Source of the DNA: Saccharopolyspora elongata
Lineage (GTDB): Bacteria; Actinomycetota; Actinomycetes; Mycobacteriales; Pseudonocardiaceae
NCBI RefSeq assembly: GCF_004348985.1
Contig: NZ_SMKW01000083.1
Coordinates: forward strand, 1 to 39,296
Direction of reading: 5' to 3'
Length of the DNA stretch: 39,296 nucleotides
Position numbers and translations under genes: made by a program. A model generated the notes under the pieces. The model did not search any database, was not told the origin of the DNA, and was given only the letters and a program-made list of their open reading frames with translations. Positions 38,997 to 39,296 of the stretch are shown piece after piece; within the stretch, counting starts at the first letter, position 1, and the number at the start of each line of letters is the position of its first letter.

Positions 38997-39296
38997 ATGA
39001 AGGCGAACACGGCGGCGAGGTTCCGCCTGTACCCCAGCCAGGTGCAGGCGGAACGGCTCACGGTGTGGTCGCATACCTGCCGGGCGGTGTGGAACATCGC
39101 GCTGGCGCAGCGCATTTGGGGATACAAGTCCGCGCGGCGAGCCACCGTGCGCTCCATGGAGCAGTGCTCCGGACTCACCGAGGCACGCAAGGACCACGCC
39201 TGGCTTCGAGACCTTCCCGCACAGTGCGCCCAGCAAGTTCTCCGGCAGCTCGATACCGCCTATGACAACTTCTGGAACCCCAACCGCCCAGCTGGG
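38997..39296 (+). CDS. TnpB/OrfB-like protein, N-terminal part (runs off the window)
   Basis: The first 100 codons of an OrfB/TnpB (IS200/IS605 or IS1341 type) protein, open to the right edge. The start MKANTAARFRLYPSQVQAER then LTVWSHTCRAVWNIALAQR, and later WLRDLPAQCAQQVLRQLDTA with YDNFW, is the helix-turn-helix/N-terminal domain of these RNA-guided nucleases. ATG 38997 is used; an in-frame GTG lies at 38988. The RuvC and zinc parts are outside the window, so intactness cannot be judged. No TnpA is visible upstream, as in many IS1341-type elements. Confidence 0.85.
   Translation, partial: MKANTAARFRLYPSQVQAERLTVWSHTCRAVWNIALAQRIWGYKSARRATVRSMEQCSGLTEARKDHAWLRDLPAQCAQQVLRQLDTAYDNFWNPNRPAG

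Noticed and set aside
1..39296. CRISPR arrays, tRNA, rRNA or replication origins
   Set aside because: No regularly spaced repeats, cloverleaf-like segments or DnaA-box clusters were seen on either strand.

Overview
The window is a stretch of very GC-rich actinobacterial chromosome. High-GC third codon positions, several probable leaderless genes, frequent GTG/TTG starts, a GntR-TetR hybrid regulator and protein resemblances all suggest the Pseudonocardiaceae (Saccharopolyspora or Amycolatopsis type). That placement is inference. There are no tRNA, rRNA or CRISPR loci. Most of the window is a metabolic accessory region for uptake and breakdown of organic, probably aromatic, acids. Its two ends carry what look like transposase fragments.

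Layout. 1-2.0 kb: possible 3' end of a transposase, a DUF1992 protein, a leaderless cysteine-type leader peptide upstream of a stand-alone winged-helix DNA-binding protein, a frameshifted small gene and a small two-helix membrane protein. 2.2-10.3 kb: pobA (4-hydroxybenzoate 3-monooxygenase), a TetR regulator facing the remnant of an ABC exporter, then a benzaldehyde-type dehydrogenase, an aromatic acid:H+ symporter and benzoylformate decarboxylase (mdlC), controlled by a divergent LysR gene. Together these could take (4-hydroxy)benzoylformate to (4-hydroxy)benzoate and protocatechuate. 10.3-16.0 kb: a C45-type acyltransferase/hydrolase with a puromycin-acetyltransferase-like GNAT under a divergent GntR-TetR hybrid, a nitrobindin-like protein, a MarR-MFS drug efflux pair and a cold shock gene with a structured 5' leader.

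16.3-24.0 kb: a tightly overlapping nine-gene minus-strand operon. In transcription order it encodes a glyoxalase-like protein, an MDR oxidoreductase, a hotdog thioesterase, an acyl-CoA ligase, a GntR/FCD regulator, two ABC permeases, an ATPase and a lipoprotein solute-binding protein. It looks like a self-contained uptake and CoA-activation module for an unknown carboxylic acid, with tandem operator-like repeats at its promoter. 24.2-24.8 kb: a yciO homologue with a clear intrinsic terminator.

24.9-38.9 kb: an MHS symporter - ThDP enzyme - PucR regulator set, divergent from an amidohydrolase that is followed by a tripartite tricarboxylate transporter with two tandem binding proteins (TctC, TctC, TctB, TctA). 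Next come a fused TRAP permease and its TAXI binding protein behind a strong promoter-like sequence. Four mechanistically different uptake systems therefore lie within 23 kb (NrtT/TauT-type ABC, MHS, TTT, TRAP-TAXI), next to enzymes whose combined pathway I cannot assign. The window ends inside a TnpB/OrfB-like gene.
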